Position numbers and translations under genes: made by a program. From Phragmites australis (Eukaryota > Streptophyta > Magnoliopsida > Poales > Poaceae): 64,000 nucleotides of DNA. Below, in pieces: positions 22,464 to 34,747 of the stretch. The notes beneath the pieces were generated by a model. It saw only the letters and a list, made by a program, of their open reading frames with translations, had not been told where the DNA came from and made no database searches. The DNA lies in assembly GCF_958298935.1 (NCBI RefSeq), contig NC_084943.1, forward strand, positions 19,957,001 to 20,021,000, written 5' to 3'. Positions within the stretch are counted from its first letter, which is position 1. Every line of letters starts with the position of its first letter.

Positions 22464-22476
22464 TTGGTATCATAGC
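22464..22476 (+). promoter_or_regulatory. Primer binding site
   Basis: TTGGTATCATAGC follows the 5' LTR, one base different from the usual initiator Met tRNA site TTGGTATCAGAGC. Confidence 0.75.
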
Positions 22477-22541
22477 TCGTGTTGGGCGAGTCTAGGAGGG
22501 ATGTTGGCTCCTCAGCCAAGGCATTCTTGAGCACTAGTGTG

Positions 22542-23400
22542 CCATGGACGACGTCGATCACCATCGCCTCCTTCGCACTGACACCATCGCCTCCTTCGCA
22601 CTGACACCATCACCATGACGATGTTGGGCGAGAGATTGGCGTACAACGTGTAGTGAAGGAAGCGACTGGCTTTGTCGTGTACGGCGCTCACCAAGACAAA
22701 CTACATCGAGTGGGTTCTGGTCATGCAAGTGAACTTGTAGGCGCAAGGCTTGTGGGAGGCCATTGATCCCGGTGACACCGACTTCTGTGATGACATGTTG
22801 GCCTTGTGGGCCATCCTTCGAGCTATGCCGTCGGAGATGTTGTCTTCGCTCGTGGTCAAGAACACGACGAAGGAAGCCTAGGAGGTCATGAAGACCATTC
22901 GTGTGGGTGTTGATCGTGTCCGTGAGGCGAACACGTAGAAACTTCACCAGGAATTCGGGGACATCGATTCAGAAGCTGCGTGTTCTTGGCGACAACATCC
23001 GAGATCAGGAGGTGGTGAAGAAGATGTTGCAGGTTGCCCTGGAGCGCTTCATGTAGGTAGCTATCTCAATTGAGACGCTACTTGATGTCAACAAGTTGTT
23101 GGTAGAGGAAGTGATCGGTCGCCTCCGAGCCGTTGAGCAACGCTACAAGGCTAAGAAGGCCAAAAAGACCGACGGCCAGGGGCGCCTACTTCTCTCCAAA
23201 GAGGAGTGGTTGGAGCGACTCAAGCTGAGGGAGAACAACGGCAGTAGAGGGAGCAGCAGCGCCAACAACAACCGCCGTTGCAGGAAGGGCTGAGGTCGTG
23301 GGCACGATAACGGACCACACAATGACAAGACGAGCGGCAAACGCGACCTGAAGGATCAGTGTCACAATTGCGGCAAGTATGGGCATTAGGACCATGTGTG
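22542..23400 (+). pseudogene. copia gag remnant
   Basis: Starts MDDVDHHRLLRTDTIAS at 22542, where a 21-24 base stretch (CATCGCCTCCTTCGCACTGA) is tandemly duplicated. Later segments read LWEAIDPGDTDFCDDML and AMPSEMLSSLVVKNTTKEA in gag order, then stops (TAG near 22880 and 22936). A zinc-knuckle-like CHNCGKYGH sits near 23362-23390. Non-functional. Confidence 0.7.
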
Positions 23401-23959
23401 CCGGAGCAAGCCTCATCGCGAGAAGGCCCATATGCCCCAAGAAGAGGACTCCATATTGATGGTGAGGGTAGAAATCCCCAATCCATCCTCTGCTCCGTCG
23501 CAATCTCCTGCTCTGACCTCTGGCGGCCCGCTGGCCGCGGCGACGAATGGACCACCTCTGTCACGCCCGTCGACCTCCTCGTCTCCCACCTCTCTACCCT
23601 CTCTCCTCCGTTGTGTGCCGGATCCTCCTCACTGCTGCACTCTAACCTCACCTCGCCAGCGCGACCTAGCCCCGGGCTGTCGCGCCTCGAGCTGGCGTGT
23701 CGTTGTGCCTCCCTAGCGAGCCACCATTCGAACTACGGGCAAAGCGACACTGCCCGAAGCGCATCGTCATCAAGCGGGGATGCAGTGGCTCAGGGAGGCC
23801 AACGAAGGGAGCACCTGGAGGAAGCCACCACCGCCGAAAGGAGCGCTATCACCTCCTTGGTGGCTGCTGCTACGTCACCTCAAGCAAGAGCACCGCTGTC
23901 ACCTCAGGCTAGACCACCGTCGCAGCAGCTGTGCAATCAAGTGCACCTATGCAAAGAGA

Positions 23960-24110
23960 GGGTGATTGACACCGAGGCCACAAACCATATGACGGGATCC
24001 CGGACCACCTTCTTTGTCCTCAATGCAGAGACTCACGGCACCATCAAGTTTGGGGGCGGTCCTATGGTCCAGATCGAGGGTTGTGGGACCGTGCTCTTCG
24101 CCTCAAGACT
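23960..24110 (+). pseudogene. copia protease remnant
   Basis: The frame at 23359-24138 ends with RVIDTEATNHMTGSRTTFFV, the copia protease signature followed by FGGGPMVQIEGCGTVLF. The catalytic DSGA triad reads DTEA, so Ser-Gly is lost next to the active Asp. The sequence is cut at 24110 by the solo LTR and resumes at 27022. Confidence 0.75.
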
Positions 24111-27021
24111 ATCACGTCCCAAAATGCTAATCACATGATTAAGCATTCATTATCATCATGACATTATGTTTATCTGTATTCGTTTGATAACTTGAGTTTA
24201 AACATGTTTCAAAAGTACTTTGAGATAGTTTAGAGCCATTTAGGAAAACCCTAAATGCCTTGGAGATGAAGAAGAATAGAAAAGGTGAATAAAATAAAGT
24301 TTTTAGCACAAGACCGCCCTCATGGTCTAACCGGGATTCCCTGCGGTTTGACCACCAGGGGGCAGCCACGTAGGCTTTCTGTGGTCTGACCGACACTTCC
24401 CACGGTCTGACCGCCATAGCGCAGAGGCTCCACTTAAGAAATTTGGCTAACTCTCTCACACTCTCACTCACTCTTTCACCCACACCACGAGAGAGGGAGA
24501 GACCACCTCAACATCTATGACGATAGGAGATCGACAGAGAGGACTTCCTCGAGCTCCCCAAAGGTTCCCTCGAGCTCATCCCCTTCATCCTCTTCGTCGG
24601 GAGAGTTCCTATACGCGTTTCTTCCACCTCAAGCCCATATACTACCCGAAGCCCGATCTCCAAATCGAGCTTCCCAGAGCGGTCCTTTCCAATAGAAGGC
24701 TTCCCTACACTAAGGTGAGCCATCCCCTACCCTTTTTCCATCATTTCCAAGCTTGAGTTGTCCCCCATGTTGTTTAGACCTAAGTTCAACCTAGCCTAGG
24801 ACTTATTCATGTGGTATTTTGAGTTTAGCTTGGTGTATATTGTCCAAATAACTTTAAAAGCATTCCACTAGTCTCATAGAGCATTTTGGTACCCTTCATG
24901 ATCGAATGCCTCATCGGAGCCTTCACCTACGATCTCACAAGGTGCTATTGGCAAGGTCTCGTGATCTGACCGCCAACTAGGTCAGTTTGACCGCTGGTTA
25001 AGAAAATCAAAACTCCAGTCGAACCCATAGTCAGGAGTCAGGCAATCGTTAGCCGGTCTGACCGTAGAACCTCGCGGTCTGACCGCCGACCGGTCCGATC
25101 TGACCGCAGAGGCAAAAACCTTCTGCACACTGGCGGTATAACCGCCACTTTAACACCGGTCTAACCGCCGACCACTTAAAGCTATAAGCACTTAGGTTGT
25201 GTTATCTAGGGTTTTAAACTTTGGAACCCTAATATTTTAGCAGTCTTTTGCAAATGCTTTCAAAACACGACACTCTATTGTTATCCAAGCATGCATCATA
25301 TGCACACTTTTCCATCGTTTGATTATTTTTGCAATGTATTCTTGATTCGTTTAGAGAGTGTTATGTCGATGGTCCAAGTGAGTAAAGACGATGCCAATCT
25401 ACCGGAGTTATATGAGTGTTGCGCCAGGAGCATCAGGCAACCGCCGGAGCAGCAAGGTAAGCATCTAACCATACTCAACCTACTACTTTAGATCTCATAT
25501 TATATAACTTGATAAATTACGCTTTATGTATGTTTGCATGAGTAGTGAGTCCATTGTCGGGTTTAGATGGGTAGAACCTATGTTGATGAATTGCATTACC
25601 TCTACCTTGAGTTGTTGAGTATTCATATATTTGTAGCCTTGATAACATTATTAATGTCTAACTTACAAATTATTCAAAATTCTTAGCAATGCCTAGGTCC
25701 TCAATAGAAGACAAGCAACAGTTCAACCATTGTTTGTGAGCTTAGGACTTACTTATTGTTTACAAACACAATGAAAATGATGTGGGTTATATGAGATGTG
25801 AGAATGAGGCTAGTTGTGAATGGGGTTAGGGCTTCTGCATCGGAGGAGTTCCTCGATGTAGTTCGGGACAGGAGCCCGGATGTCATAGATCGCTTGCATC
25901 GTTTAAGCACCGTCCATCAGTGCAGTTGGCTTTAGCACTTTCTGTACTTACTACATGTCGCATATATGGACGATAAGCCAAATACCTTTGTAGTTGTAGC
26001 CTTTTGGCGTGCGAGTCGGTAGTGTCGTTGGCATAATGGGCTTATAGAGGTATCTAATTTGCTCCAGGAGTAGTTCTGGATGACCCTTGCACCTATCGAC
26101 ATGATCAAACGGTTAGAGCTTATTGAGAAAGGTTGACATGAGTACTCCTTAAGTGAGCCTATGTGGACACTTAAGCCGTATGGTCCACGAGACGTGTAGG
26201 TAAAGGAGTACCCCTGTATGGTGTAAAAATAATTCGAATTGTCACGCTATCGGTCATGAGCATGTTTCTGTCTATTTGTATCGGTCGTAGAGTTTCTCAA
26301 TTCGAGGATGTGTTATATGGAATGGTGTGTTGGGGATGATTGAAAATGATTATTGATTACATGGGATGGTTACAATAATATTTATGTTCAAGTTGTTGGT
26401 TACATGGTAGAAAGGTACTTTTGGTTAAATATATTAGCTCACATGTGTATGTCAAGTTGCATTTCTCTTATGAAATTTACTTAACCATGTGACTGATTCC
26501 TTGCTGATACCTCAATGCATTCTCCTTAGAGTTAGGCTATTATATATACCCATTATGAATTAAGTCATGCGAGTATCTTCGTACTCACGCTGCTCTTTCA
26601 GGTTTTACTGATGAAGAGGAGCTCGTGTTTGCCTACTTCATGTCCGCCGATGTAGGTGACGAGAATGAGTAGTGCAAACTACTCGTGTGACGTGCTTTTG
26701 GGTGGAACCTAAGGGCATATGGCTTCATCTAGCCTTTGGTGTTGATAGGTGTTACTTTTCTGCTACGTAGTTTCTCTAATCTTTTATTGTAAATAATTGT
26801 AAATGGGTGAATGCTTAAGAACTTGTAATATAATATAATTACTCGCTTGTTCTTAAGCTTTGTTGCGATGCTATATGTTGGAAAGGCATGTGTTCTGATC
26901 TTGAGCACAAAACACGTGTTGGGACTATCAGGATGGTATTCTGGTTAATCATCGTGGTCCTAATTAAGAAAATTATCTTCATGATGATTAATTAGAATAC
27001 TATTTGGACAGTTCCTCACAA
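24111..27021. mobile_element. 2.9 kb solo LTR (probably Ty3/gypsy) inside copia pol
   Basis: Interrupts the protease-integrase region and is flanked on both sides by AGACT (24106-24110 and 27022-27026), a 5-bp target duplication. It starts ATCACGTCCCAAAATG, close to the TGTCACG(T/C)CCC start of a common grass gypsy LTR class, and ends CCTCACA(A). Its first third carries repeated CGGTCTGACCGC-type motifs (24318-25170). No gag, pol, primer site or second LTR is inside, so it is a solo LTR left by LTR-LTR recombination. The gypsy assignment is by resemblance only. Confidence 0.7.
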
Positions 27022-30000
27022 AGACTGGGGAGCATCACTCCCTGAACGGTGTCTACTACATCCCCGCACTCGCCGCCAACATCATCAATGTCGGCCAGCT
27101 CGACAAGGTGGGGTGCCAGGTGCTGATCAACGACAGGGTGATGAGGATATGGGACGAATGCCACCGTTTGCTAGCGTGGGTTCTGAGATCCCCCAACTGG
27201 CTCTACGTGCTCGCCCTCGACATTGCACAGCCAGTGTGTCTGATGGCATGCGAAGCGAAGAGTGCCTTGCTATGGCATACTCACTTCGGCCACCTCAACT
27301 TTGCGGCACTCTAGAAGATGTCATGAGAAGGCATGGTGCGCAGATTGCCTGTGGTTGAGCAAGTGGAGCAAGTGTGTGAGGCATGCCTCACCAGCAAGCA
27401 TAGGCGAACGCCGTTCCTAGAGCGATCTAGGTACCACGTCGAGCACGTTCTAGAGCTGGTACACGATGATCTTTGCGGTCCCATCACACTTGTAACTCCA
27501 AGCAAGAACCGCTTCTTCCTCCTGCTTGTCGACGACCACAACTGTTATATGTGGTTGTTGCTACTCTCCTCCAAGGATAAAACACTGGCGGCCATCAAGC
27601 AGTACCAAATGGCAGTGGAGGCGGAGACCAGCCGCAAGCTCCAAGCTCTCCACACAAATCACGGGGGACAATTCACATCGATGGACTTCACTGAGCACTG
27701 CATGGACCATGGTGTATAGTGGAAGCTCACGGTGCCATACTCGCCGCAACAGAACAGCGTCGTGGAGAGCCACAACTAGATGGTGGTGGGCACTGCACGG
27801 AGCATGCTGCTGGCAAAGGGCCTACCTGGAATATTCTAGGGTGAGGTTGTAACCACTGCAGTGAATGTACTGAACAAGTCATCGAAGAAGAGCGTAGAGG
27901 GGATGACTCCCTATGAGGCCAAGCATGGGAAGAAGCCGGTAGTGAGCTACTTGTGCATGTTTGAGTGCATTGCGCATGTAAAGCTCACTACGCCGCACCT
28001 AAAGAAGATGGAGGCATGGAGCAAGCCCATGAGCTTCGTCGGTTATGAGCTAGGATTGAAGGAATATCGTGCCTACGATCCGACGACCCGACGCGTGCAC
28101 ATCACCAGGGATGTGGTCTTCGACAAGAAAGCCCAGTGGAATTGGGACACCGATGGAAAACGGTGTGAGTGGCAGTGAGCCATTCACAGTCAAGTACACA
28201 ATTGTGCACCAACCCGGTGCACCACCACCACACACTTCATTGACCACACCCGCTGGAAGCTAGGGGCACCAGCCGAAGGCACACCTCCTCCAAACACGCT
28301 GGTTGCTAGTGTTGTGACATAAAAATTGCACCAGTGGACTTCTCCTCGCCCCCAAGCGTTCCTAAGGAGAACTTGGATGCTGATCATGATAGTGCTCCGC
28401 TTTGCTTCAGAACCGTCAACAACCTGATTGGGATAGGATCACCTCGCAGGTATGCACCACGCGAACTCAAGGCTGATGAGCTGCACATGGTGATTGCTGA
28501 TGAGCCCGCGTATTTTGCTGAGGCAAAGCACCACCAGAGTTGGTGCAAGCCAATGCTAGAGGAGATGCAATCAATTGAAGAAAATCACACTTGGTCCCTC
28601 ACTGATCTCCCACAGGGGCACCGTGCAATCAGCCTCAAATGGGTTTTCAAGGTCAAACAGGACAAGCACAGGGCTATGATCAAGCACAAGGAGAGGCTTG
28701 TGGCAAAGGGGTATGTCCAGCGCCATGGTATTGACTTCGATGAAGTCTTTGTGCTTGTGGCGTGCCTAGAGATAGTGCAGCTTCTTCTTGCACTTGCTAC
28801 ACATGAAGGCTAGGAGGTACACCGCATTGATGTTAAGTTCGCCTTCCTCAACGGCGAGCTGAAGGAGGAGGTGTACGTGCAGCAACCTCCGGGCTTCATC
28901 AACACTGGCAACGAGCACAAGGTGCTTAAGCTGCACAAGGCTCTTTATGGCTTTCATCAAGCGCCGAGGGCTCAGAACACCAAGCTAGATGACACTTTGT
29001 TGTCACTCGGTTTCGTCCAGAGCCCCCTCAATCACACCATCTACACACGGAGTCTGAGGTGGAGCACATATGATCCTAGGAGTCTACGTCGATGACTTGA
29101 TCATCTCCAGCACAAAAATCTCAGACATCCTGCTGTTCAAGCAGGAAATGCTAAAGTTGTTCCGTATGAGTAACTTGGGAGTGCTTAGCTACTACCTCAG
29201 CATTGAGGTGACGCAGAGCAGGGACTACATTACTCTCAATCAAGGAGCTTAGGCAACAACCATCCTGGAGAAGGGTGGCATGTCCGACTGCAACCCTGTT
29301 CAAGTGCCAATGGAGCCAAGATTGAAGCTCAACAAAAGAGAGCTCCACTCTAGCTGTCGACGCAACCATGTACCGCAGCCTTGTCGGAAGCATCAGGTAC
29401 TTGGTGAACACACGCCTAGATTTGGCTTTCTCTATTGGCTATGTTAGCCGGTTTATGGATGAACCACACGAGAAGCTTGCAGTTGTCAAGTACATTCTGC
29501 GTTACATCGCAGGAACAAGCAACTGGGGGCTCCGGTATGCAAGAAAGAAAGATTCACGGGCAGAACTGCTAGGATTCAGTGATAGTGACCTTACAGGTGA
29601 TGTTGGCAGTAGAAAGAGCACAACCAAAGTCATTTTCTTCCTTTCCAACAACCCAATCACTTGGCAATCAACAAAGCATGGCATTGTCAAGCTGTGAAGC
29701 CGAGTACATAGCTGCTGTCACGGCTGCTTGTCGGGATGTATGGTTGGCTCGGGTGCTAGGAGACATGGTGAATTCTATGCCAAGCACCCCCAAGCTAAAG
29801 GTGGACAACAAGTCCACTATTTCTCTCATCAAGAACCCTGTGCATCATGATCGGAGCAAACACATTGATATAAGATTCCATTACATCTAGGAATATGCAT
29901 TGAAAGGGGAAATTGAAGTGGAGTTCGTGGACACTACAGAGCAGCTTGGTGATATTCTCTCAAAAGCACTCGGTCGTGTGAAATTCCAAGAACTCCATGA

Positions 30001-30030
30001 AAAAAATTGGTCTCGTTGAGCTCAAGCGCA
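27022..30030 (+). pseudogene. copia integrase, reverse transcriptase and RNase H, decayed
   Basis: In order: the HHCC integrase zinc finger (LLWHTHFGHLNF at about 27268, VCEACLTSKH at about 27373), the integrase core with first Asp in DDLCGP, the second in a TDRGGEF-type motif that here reads TNHGGQF (Asp to Asn, AAT at 27657-27659), and the Glu motif as QNSVVESHN. Reverse transcriptase follows (NHTWSLTDLPQGHRAISLKWVF, KGYVQRHGIDFDEVF, QQPPGFINTGNEHKVLKLHK, intact YVDDL at 29085-29099), then RNase H (SLSSCEAEYIAAVTAACRDV, NPVHHDRSKHIDIRFH). Stops at 27312, 27717, 27777, 28810 and others, plus frameshifts, make it inactive. Confidence 0.88.
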
Positions 30031-30052
30031 ACAAGTCTTAAGGGGGGAGATT

Positions 30053-30451
30053 TGTCAGGTTAACACTTGTGCGTCGTTACTTCTTTTGGCTAGTTAGTAG
30101 TTTGTATCAGTTCAGTGCGTACACGGCCTATGTGGTTGTGTGCAAGTTGTGCTCTGACATTGTGCATATTCACATGAGAGAAAAATCAGTGTTAGAAGTG
30201 TAAGTCAAAAAGCATGTCAGGGTCATTAAGTGGTAGAGTCGGGTGTCAGCAGTCGGCTGGATATTGTTGAAATCGGATGTAGGTTGGACAAAAGCTGTTT
30301 TGCTTTCTGAGGCCACTAAGGCCATACCTTTGTAACTTCTCTTTTGCTATAAATAGAAGAGCAAACTAGAAAAGCTGCAAGTAGTTTTTGGCAGCGCAAA
30401 AAACTCTCCAGAGTCCACTTGTTGTGTGTGTTCTTGCCCGTGGTTCTATCA
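30053..30451 (+). repeat. 3' LTR of the copia element
   Basis: Begins TGTCAGGTTAACACTTGTGC after the purine tract and ends GGTTCTATCA. Longer than the 5' LTR by the 127-bp segment at about 30142-30268. Contains CTATAAATAGAAG near 30350. Confidence 0.87.
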
Positions 30452-31000
30452 ACACTGTTAAACAATGGTTTTAATAGGGATTATGGTAATTTTAGTGGAA
30501 GAATTTACATGGGAAATACTCATTTTTATATGTTTTCAGAGACAAATGAGAGAGAAAAACTAAGCAACTCTCTTATGATCTCTTACCTTGTTAGGTTTTG
30601 TTTGTTTTTTATTTTGATTAAAGATCTAGCCTCAAAACCAAAACAAAAAATAAATGGTTACAATTTAAAAGCTAATTCTCACAATCCATAAGTCAAATTA
30701 TATTATAAAATTTTATAATCTATAATTTAATAAGAAATAATTTTCACAAATTCTATGAAATGGACTAGATTCTAATAATAAAAAACAAAAACAAAAAAGC
30801 CGTGACAGGCCAAGCCATTCACGCGGGAAGGGGAGGTCCTGCGTGCTGGGTCCCACGTGCAGCCTCACAGAGTCGCGCGCTTCCCTGGGCTATACCAGAG
30901 GGAGGAACGAGCGAGACGACGCGAGAATCTCGCGGCGAGATCCATTCCGCTGCTGCGCCTCAAGCGGAGTCCGAAACCTAGCAAGGCGAAGGGTAGCACC
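30452..31000 (+). other. AT-rich flank and TRAP-beta promoter/5' UTR
   Basis: 30452-30800 is very AT-rich (A-rich AAAACCAAAACAAAAAATAAA and AATAATAAAAAACAAAAAC runs) and holds no gene I recognise. From 30800 the sequence turns GC-rich, and 30840-31000 is probably the core promoter and 5' UTR of the TRAP-beta gene. No TATA box is obvious. Confidence 0.5.
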
Positions 31001-33763
31001 ATGGCGCGGTCCGTCGAGCCCCTCGCCCTCCTCCTGCTCGTCCTCGCCGCCCTCTCCGTTGCCGCCGCGGCCGACGCGCCCTTCGTCGTCGCGCACAAGA
31101 AGGTGGCGCTCTCCCGCCCCAAGCCCGGCGTCGAGCGCCTCGCCGTCTCCCTCGACCTCTACAACCAGGGATCCGCGTATGTGCTACCATTCCCTCCCCC
31201 CCCCCCCCCGGCTACTGATCTTTGTTTGTTCGCGGAAGTATTACGTGATTATTGCAACCAGCAGCCTGGGATCTGAGAGCTCTGAAACCACCTTCTCTGA
31301 TCTGGATCACGGGGTCAGGGGATCCGGAGCCCTGCGAGGTTTCCTTCTTAAACCTCAGTGAGGAGATTTGGTTTACTTGTTATTTACTGTGGGTTTCTGC
31401 TAAGTCTGAATGATGGTTACTTAGTTGTGCTACAAGAAAGAAAGAATCAGACAAATTACCAACCACTACTTGCTCTATTGCGCATAGATCTCGCTATTCT
31501 CCCAAAACCCCTGCTGGAAACGGGAGCAAACCAGCAATTAGGTTGCCCATACTCTTAATTGACTGCTAAGATCTAGAGCTTGTTATTTGTAATTGCGAAC
31601 TAATCACCCACAAGAGCTTAGTACATGTTTTCAAGCAGAATATAGTGCACTGTCTATTTACCTGAGAAACTAAAGAGCATTTGTCCATTGGTTGCACTGC
31701 CAAAAGGGAATGCATTTTCTATTTATCTGCAAAACTGATGGTGCAAAATTGCTTCGGGGTTAAGGGGATTGGATGCACCTTTGAAGTTGATGCATGCACT
31801 CTGTTTACTAGTCGTTAGCGTGGGACCTCAGAAGTCGTGTTCCTTGACTAATATAAGGGTATCTTGCTTGTTTTGCTATATCCTGTAGCGTCACAAGTTT
31901 ATAGCTTATCTGGCTAGATTTACGAGTAAAGCACTTCTATAATTTGACTGGTTGGTTATGTCAGATATTACAGCACCTATAGAATGACCAATAATTTTGA
32001 CTTCTCAATGCACATAGTGGAGTTTCTCCTTTGTTATACCTAGAAATGTTTTGTGAAGGCATCACCATGTGCTACTGCTTTCTCTTGTACCACAGTTCCA
32101 TAATGTTTGATGAGCTTTATTTTGGATTTGATTATGCATCTGCATGGAGTGGGTGTGTTGGCTTTCACAGGTTATTTTACTAGATTTATAGCCCTTGCAG
32201 GATGTATCTGGTTCAGTTCTGATATTACTACATCTGATAATTCTACAAGTGTGCTGCACCCTTTAATTCCAACAAGCCATTTCTATGAAATTTAATAGGG
32301 CTTGCAACAACCAAACTTCTCCATGCTAGCCGAATGCAGTATCCTACATTGTTGAAAGTAAAAAACTGTAGGTCTTTTACAGGGAAAGTATAAATAAATA
32401 AATAAAATATTGAAGCTGTGCAGAAACTATGTCACCAGTACCCAGTATATACAAAATATGGGTTATTGGTAGATTCAAGTTTGGAATATTTGATTCATTG
32501 TGAATGGAACATGTAATAAAGATCATTAGCAACCAAGGGGGAGCTTCATCAAACAAGGTTTTTTTCAATTACTATTTCCTACTTGGCTACGTTGCTGTGA
32601 TAGCAGCTCTAGAGCGGATAAGGGTGAACCGTGTGCATGTGTTACAACTTAAAATATGTGCTTCTTTGACTTTGATGATCTAAAATGAAACAGAGTTTGA
32701 CCATATATGTTGCTTTGCTATGCCATTAGCTTGACCATCGTACCATAAATGTTTTGGGTTGTCTATTTTTTATCCCTTGAAATGCATTGCCCTCTTGCTT
32801 GGCCAAAACCTATCACTATTTTTGTGCTTAACTTAGATTCCTTTTTGTGTCATATAATGGCAAGGCAACAAATATTTTTCATAGTCATCTGCATTGACTT
32901 ATTGTAAAACTTATTGCAGAACTGCCTATGATGTGGCCATTAATGATGACTCTTGGCCAACAGAAGCATTTGAGCTTGTCTCTGGAGAGAAATCGAAGAC
33001 ATTGGAAAGGCTTGACCCGTGAGTCCATTTTGTAATGCATCTCTCTTCTTTAGGTGTGTCCATTTTCATTACTTTTACACTTTTAGTGGTGCCACCGCTT
33101 CGCACACATTTGTCCTGGAGACCAAGACACAGGGCAGGTTCCAAGGTTCACCGGCTATTATTACATACCGTGTTCCCACAAAGACTGCACTTCAGGTTTC
33201 ATCTTCTACCTTTACTGTACATACTTCAGTAGTGTTTCCTATTCTATGCATCTTCTGTTATCCTTTCTTTTTACTTTGTGATTGCTCAAAACCATTTTGC
33301 TAAATCAAAGCTTTTATATGTTAAAGGAGGCCTACTCAACTCCCATCTTTCCACTGGATATTCTTGCTGAGAGACCTCCAGAAAAGAAGTTTGAATGGGT
33401 AAGTAATCATGACGTTGTATTCACATCCTAGTTTTTCTTTCCGATACTAATGTTTGAATGTTGCTTCTGGTGCTGGCCACCCGCTTGCGGAAATTTGGAT
33501 TTGCTCTCGTACTATGTTCAGGCTAAAGTAATTTCTTTCTTTCATCTGCTCGAGTCTAATTTTCTAGTCTATCTTAATATGCTGCTCGAAAGTAATTTTT
33601 AGCATTCATGGGAGCTGGATACTAAGAAATTGTTATCCACGTGCAGAGGCTCATGGCGAAGTACGGGCCGCTGGTGTCTGTTGTTTTGCTGGTTGGAGTG
33701 TTCATCTACCTGGTCGCGAGCCCTTCAAAAAACAGTGGAAAGGCAAGCAAGAAGAGACGCTGA
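31001..33763 (+). CDS. Translocon-associated protein subunit beta (TRAP-beta/SSR2)
   Basis: Five exons, 31001-31176, 32920-33018, 33087-33195, 33327-33398 and 33647-33763, all with GT-AG borders and consistent phase, give 190 aa, the usual TRAP-beta length. Residues 1-24 form a signal peptide (MARSVEPLALLLLVLAALSV...). A luminal domain follows, with DLYNQGSATAYDV, LERLDPGATASHTFVLETK and VPTKTALQEAYSTPI. One transmembrane helix (VSVVLLVGVFIYLVA, about 162-176) and a short Lys/Arg-rich cytosolic tail (KASKKRR) complete the type I topology. TRAP associates with Sec61 in the ER membrane and assists translocation of some secretory proteins. The first ATG after the GC-rich leader was chosen because it starts the signal peptide. 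Intron 1 (1.74 kb) contains a 13-14 base C run near 31197 and a TAAA repeat near 32393. The gene appears intact. Confidence 0.92.
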
Positions 33764-34640
33764 TCTATTTGTAGGTTGCCATCTTCGGTGTAGCTGATCG
33801 TTTGCCTGGAGGAACACTTGATACTGTGAGCTTAGAGAATGCTTTGAAGTTACATTTACTCACCCCACCATGAACTGTAACGAAGTGAGCATCAATTAGC
33901 AAAGTGGACCTGTAATTTTGGTTATTACTTTCTGTTTTGTTTGTCAGTGACTTAACTCAGAGGAGTAGATTCGGTGAAGCTTAAGAATACATTTTGATAT
34001 GATTCCGTGCGTATTTTTGCACGTTTGTGGAGAGTATTGAATGCTAGCTGGTGATAATACACACTGTATCAGGAAGCAAGCGCTTGGTGGTTTGAAGTTA
34101 GAATCACTAGTGAGAGTAACATGTCAACAAGAATCTCAAGAGCAGTGCCTTGCATTTTGTCCTGGATTTGTTTACACCCCTAGAGCTGACCATAACCACA
34201 TTTGCAAACATTTCCTTGGCAGAGGGATCGTTTCCATGGGATCTGCTGAACTCTGATCAACGAAGTCATTTCCGTTCAGGAGAATGATCGCTGCAACGGA
34301 CTAAATCTTTCTTGCAAATGCTTTACAAGATCACATAAAAATCAGGCGTGTGAAAACTCCGTTTGTACTACAATCTTTTGTAGGAAAATGCCAGTACTTG
34401 GGTAGAGAGTTTCGTGTGATCTCCCAACTCAGAGTCAGTATGGGCCACCATTTGCCCGATTGCTCACCACTTCCAACCCAACCTATTACGGCCCAGCTAA
34501 CCATTCCCCGCTCATTCCGGCCCACAAGACAGTCGCATCATCACACTGACACGGTGGCCCCATCACTTCCCCAGACCAATCCAACGGTCAAAACCCACCG
34601 GGCTTCCATCCTAGCCGTCCGCTGTAGGGCAATCCCTTCC
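33764..34640 (+). other. TRAP-beta 3' UTR and intergenic spacer
   Basis: About 880 bp to the RPL8 promoter. The first part (to about 34000) is probably the TRAP-beta 3' UTR. 34040-34350 has only short open frames and no recognisable gene. Confidence 0.45.
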
Positions 34641-34747
34641 CAAACCCCTCCGCAGCGCCCTATATATAACTTGCTCTTCTCCCTCCTCCAACCCTAGCCG
34701 CGCGCATTTCCGCATCTCCTCTCCCAGCCGCCGCCGCCGCCGCCGAG
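34440..34747 (+). promoter_or_regulatory. RPL8 promoter and 5' UTR
   Basis: Contains a TATA box (TATATATAAC at 34661-34670), GGCCCA boxes near 34490 and 34519, GGGCC near 34442, and a telo-box-like AACCCTAGCC near 34690. This pairing of site II-type and telo-box motifs is typical of plant ribosomal protein genes. A GCC run (34726-34745) precedes the start codon. Confidence 0.75.

Larger units (their letters stand above)
22191..30451 (+). mobile_element. Ty1-copia retrotransposon, decayed, with nested solo LTR
   Basis: LTRs at 22191-22462 and 30053-30451 both begin TGTCAGGTTAACACTTGTGC and end GGTTCTATCA. The internal order is primer binding site, gag, protease, integrase, reverse transcriptase, RNase H, then a purine tract (AAGGGGGGAGA at 30040-30050). 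This order (integrase before reverse transcriptase) defines copia. Flanking pentamers differ (AGGAT left, ACACT right), so the target duplication has decayed or one end has rearranged. The 3' LTR is 127 bp longer than the 5' LTR because of a segment at about 30142-30268 absent from the 5' copy. A 2.9 kb insertion splits pol at 24111-27021. Confidence 0.88.

Noticed and set aside
30843..31361. Overlapping frames around TRAP-beta exon 1
   Set aside because: Only the 31001 frame encodes the signal peptide and continues by splicing into the TRAP-beta exons. The others are GC-rich shadows.
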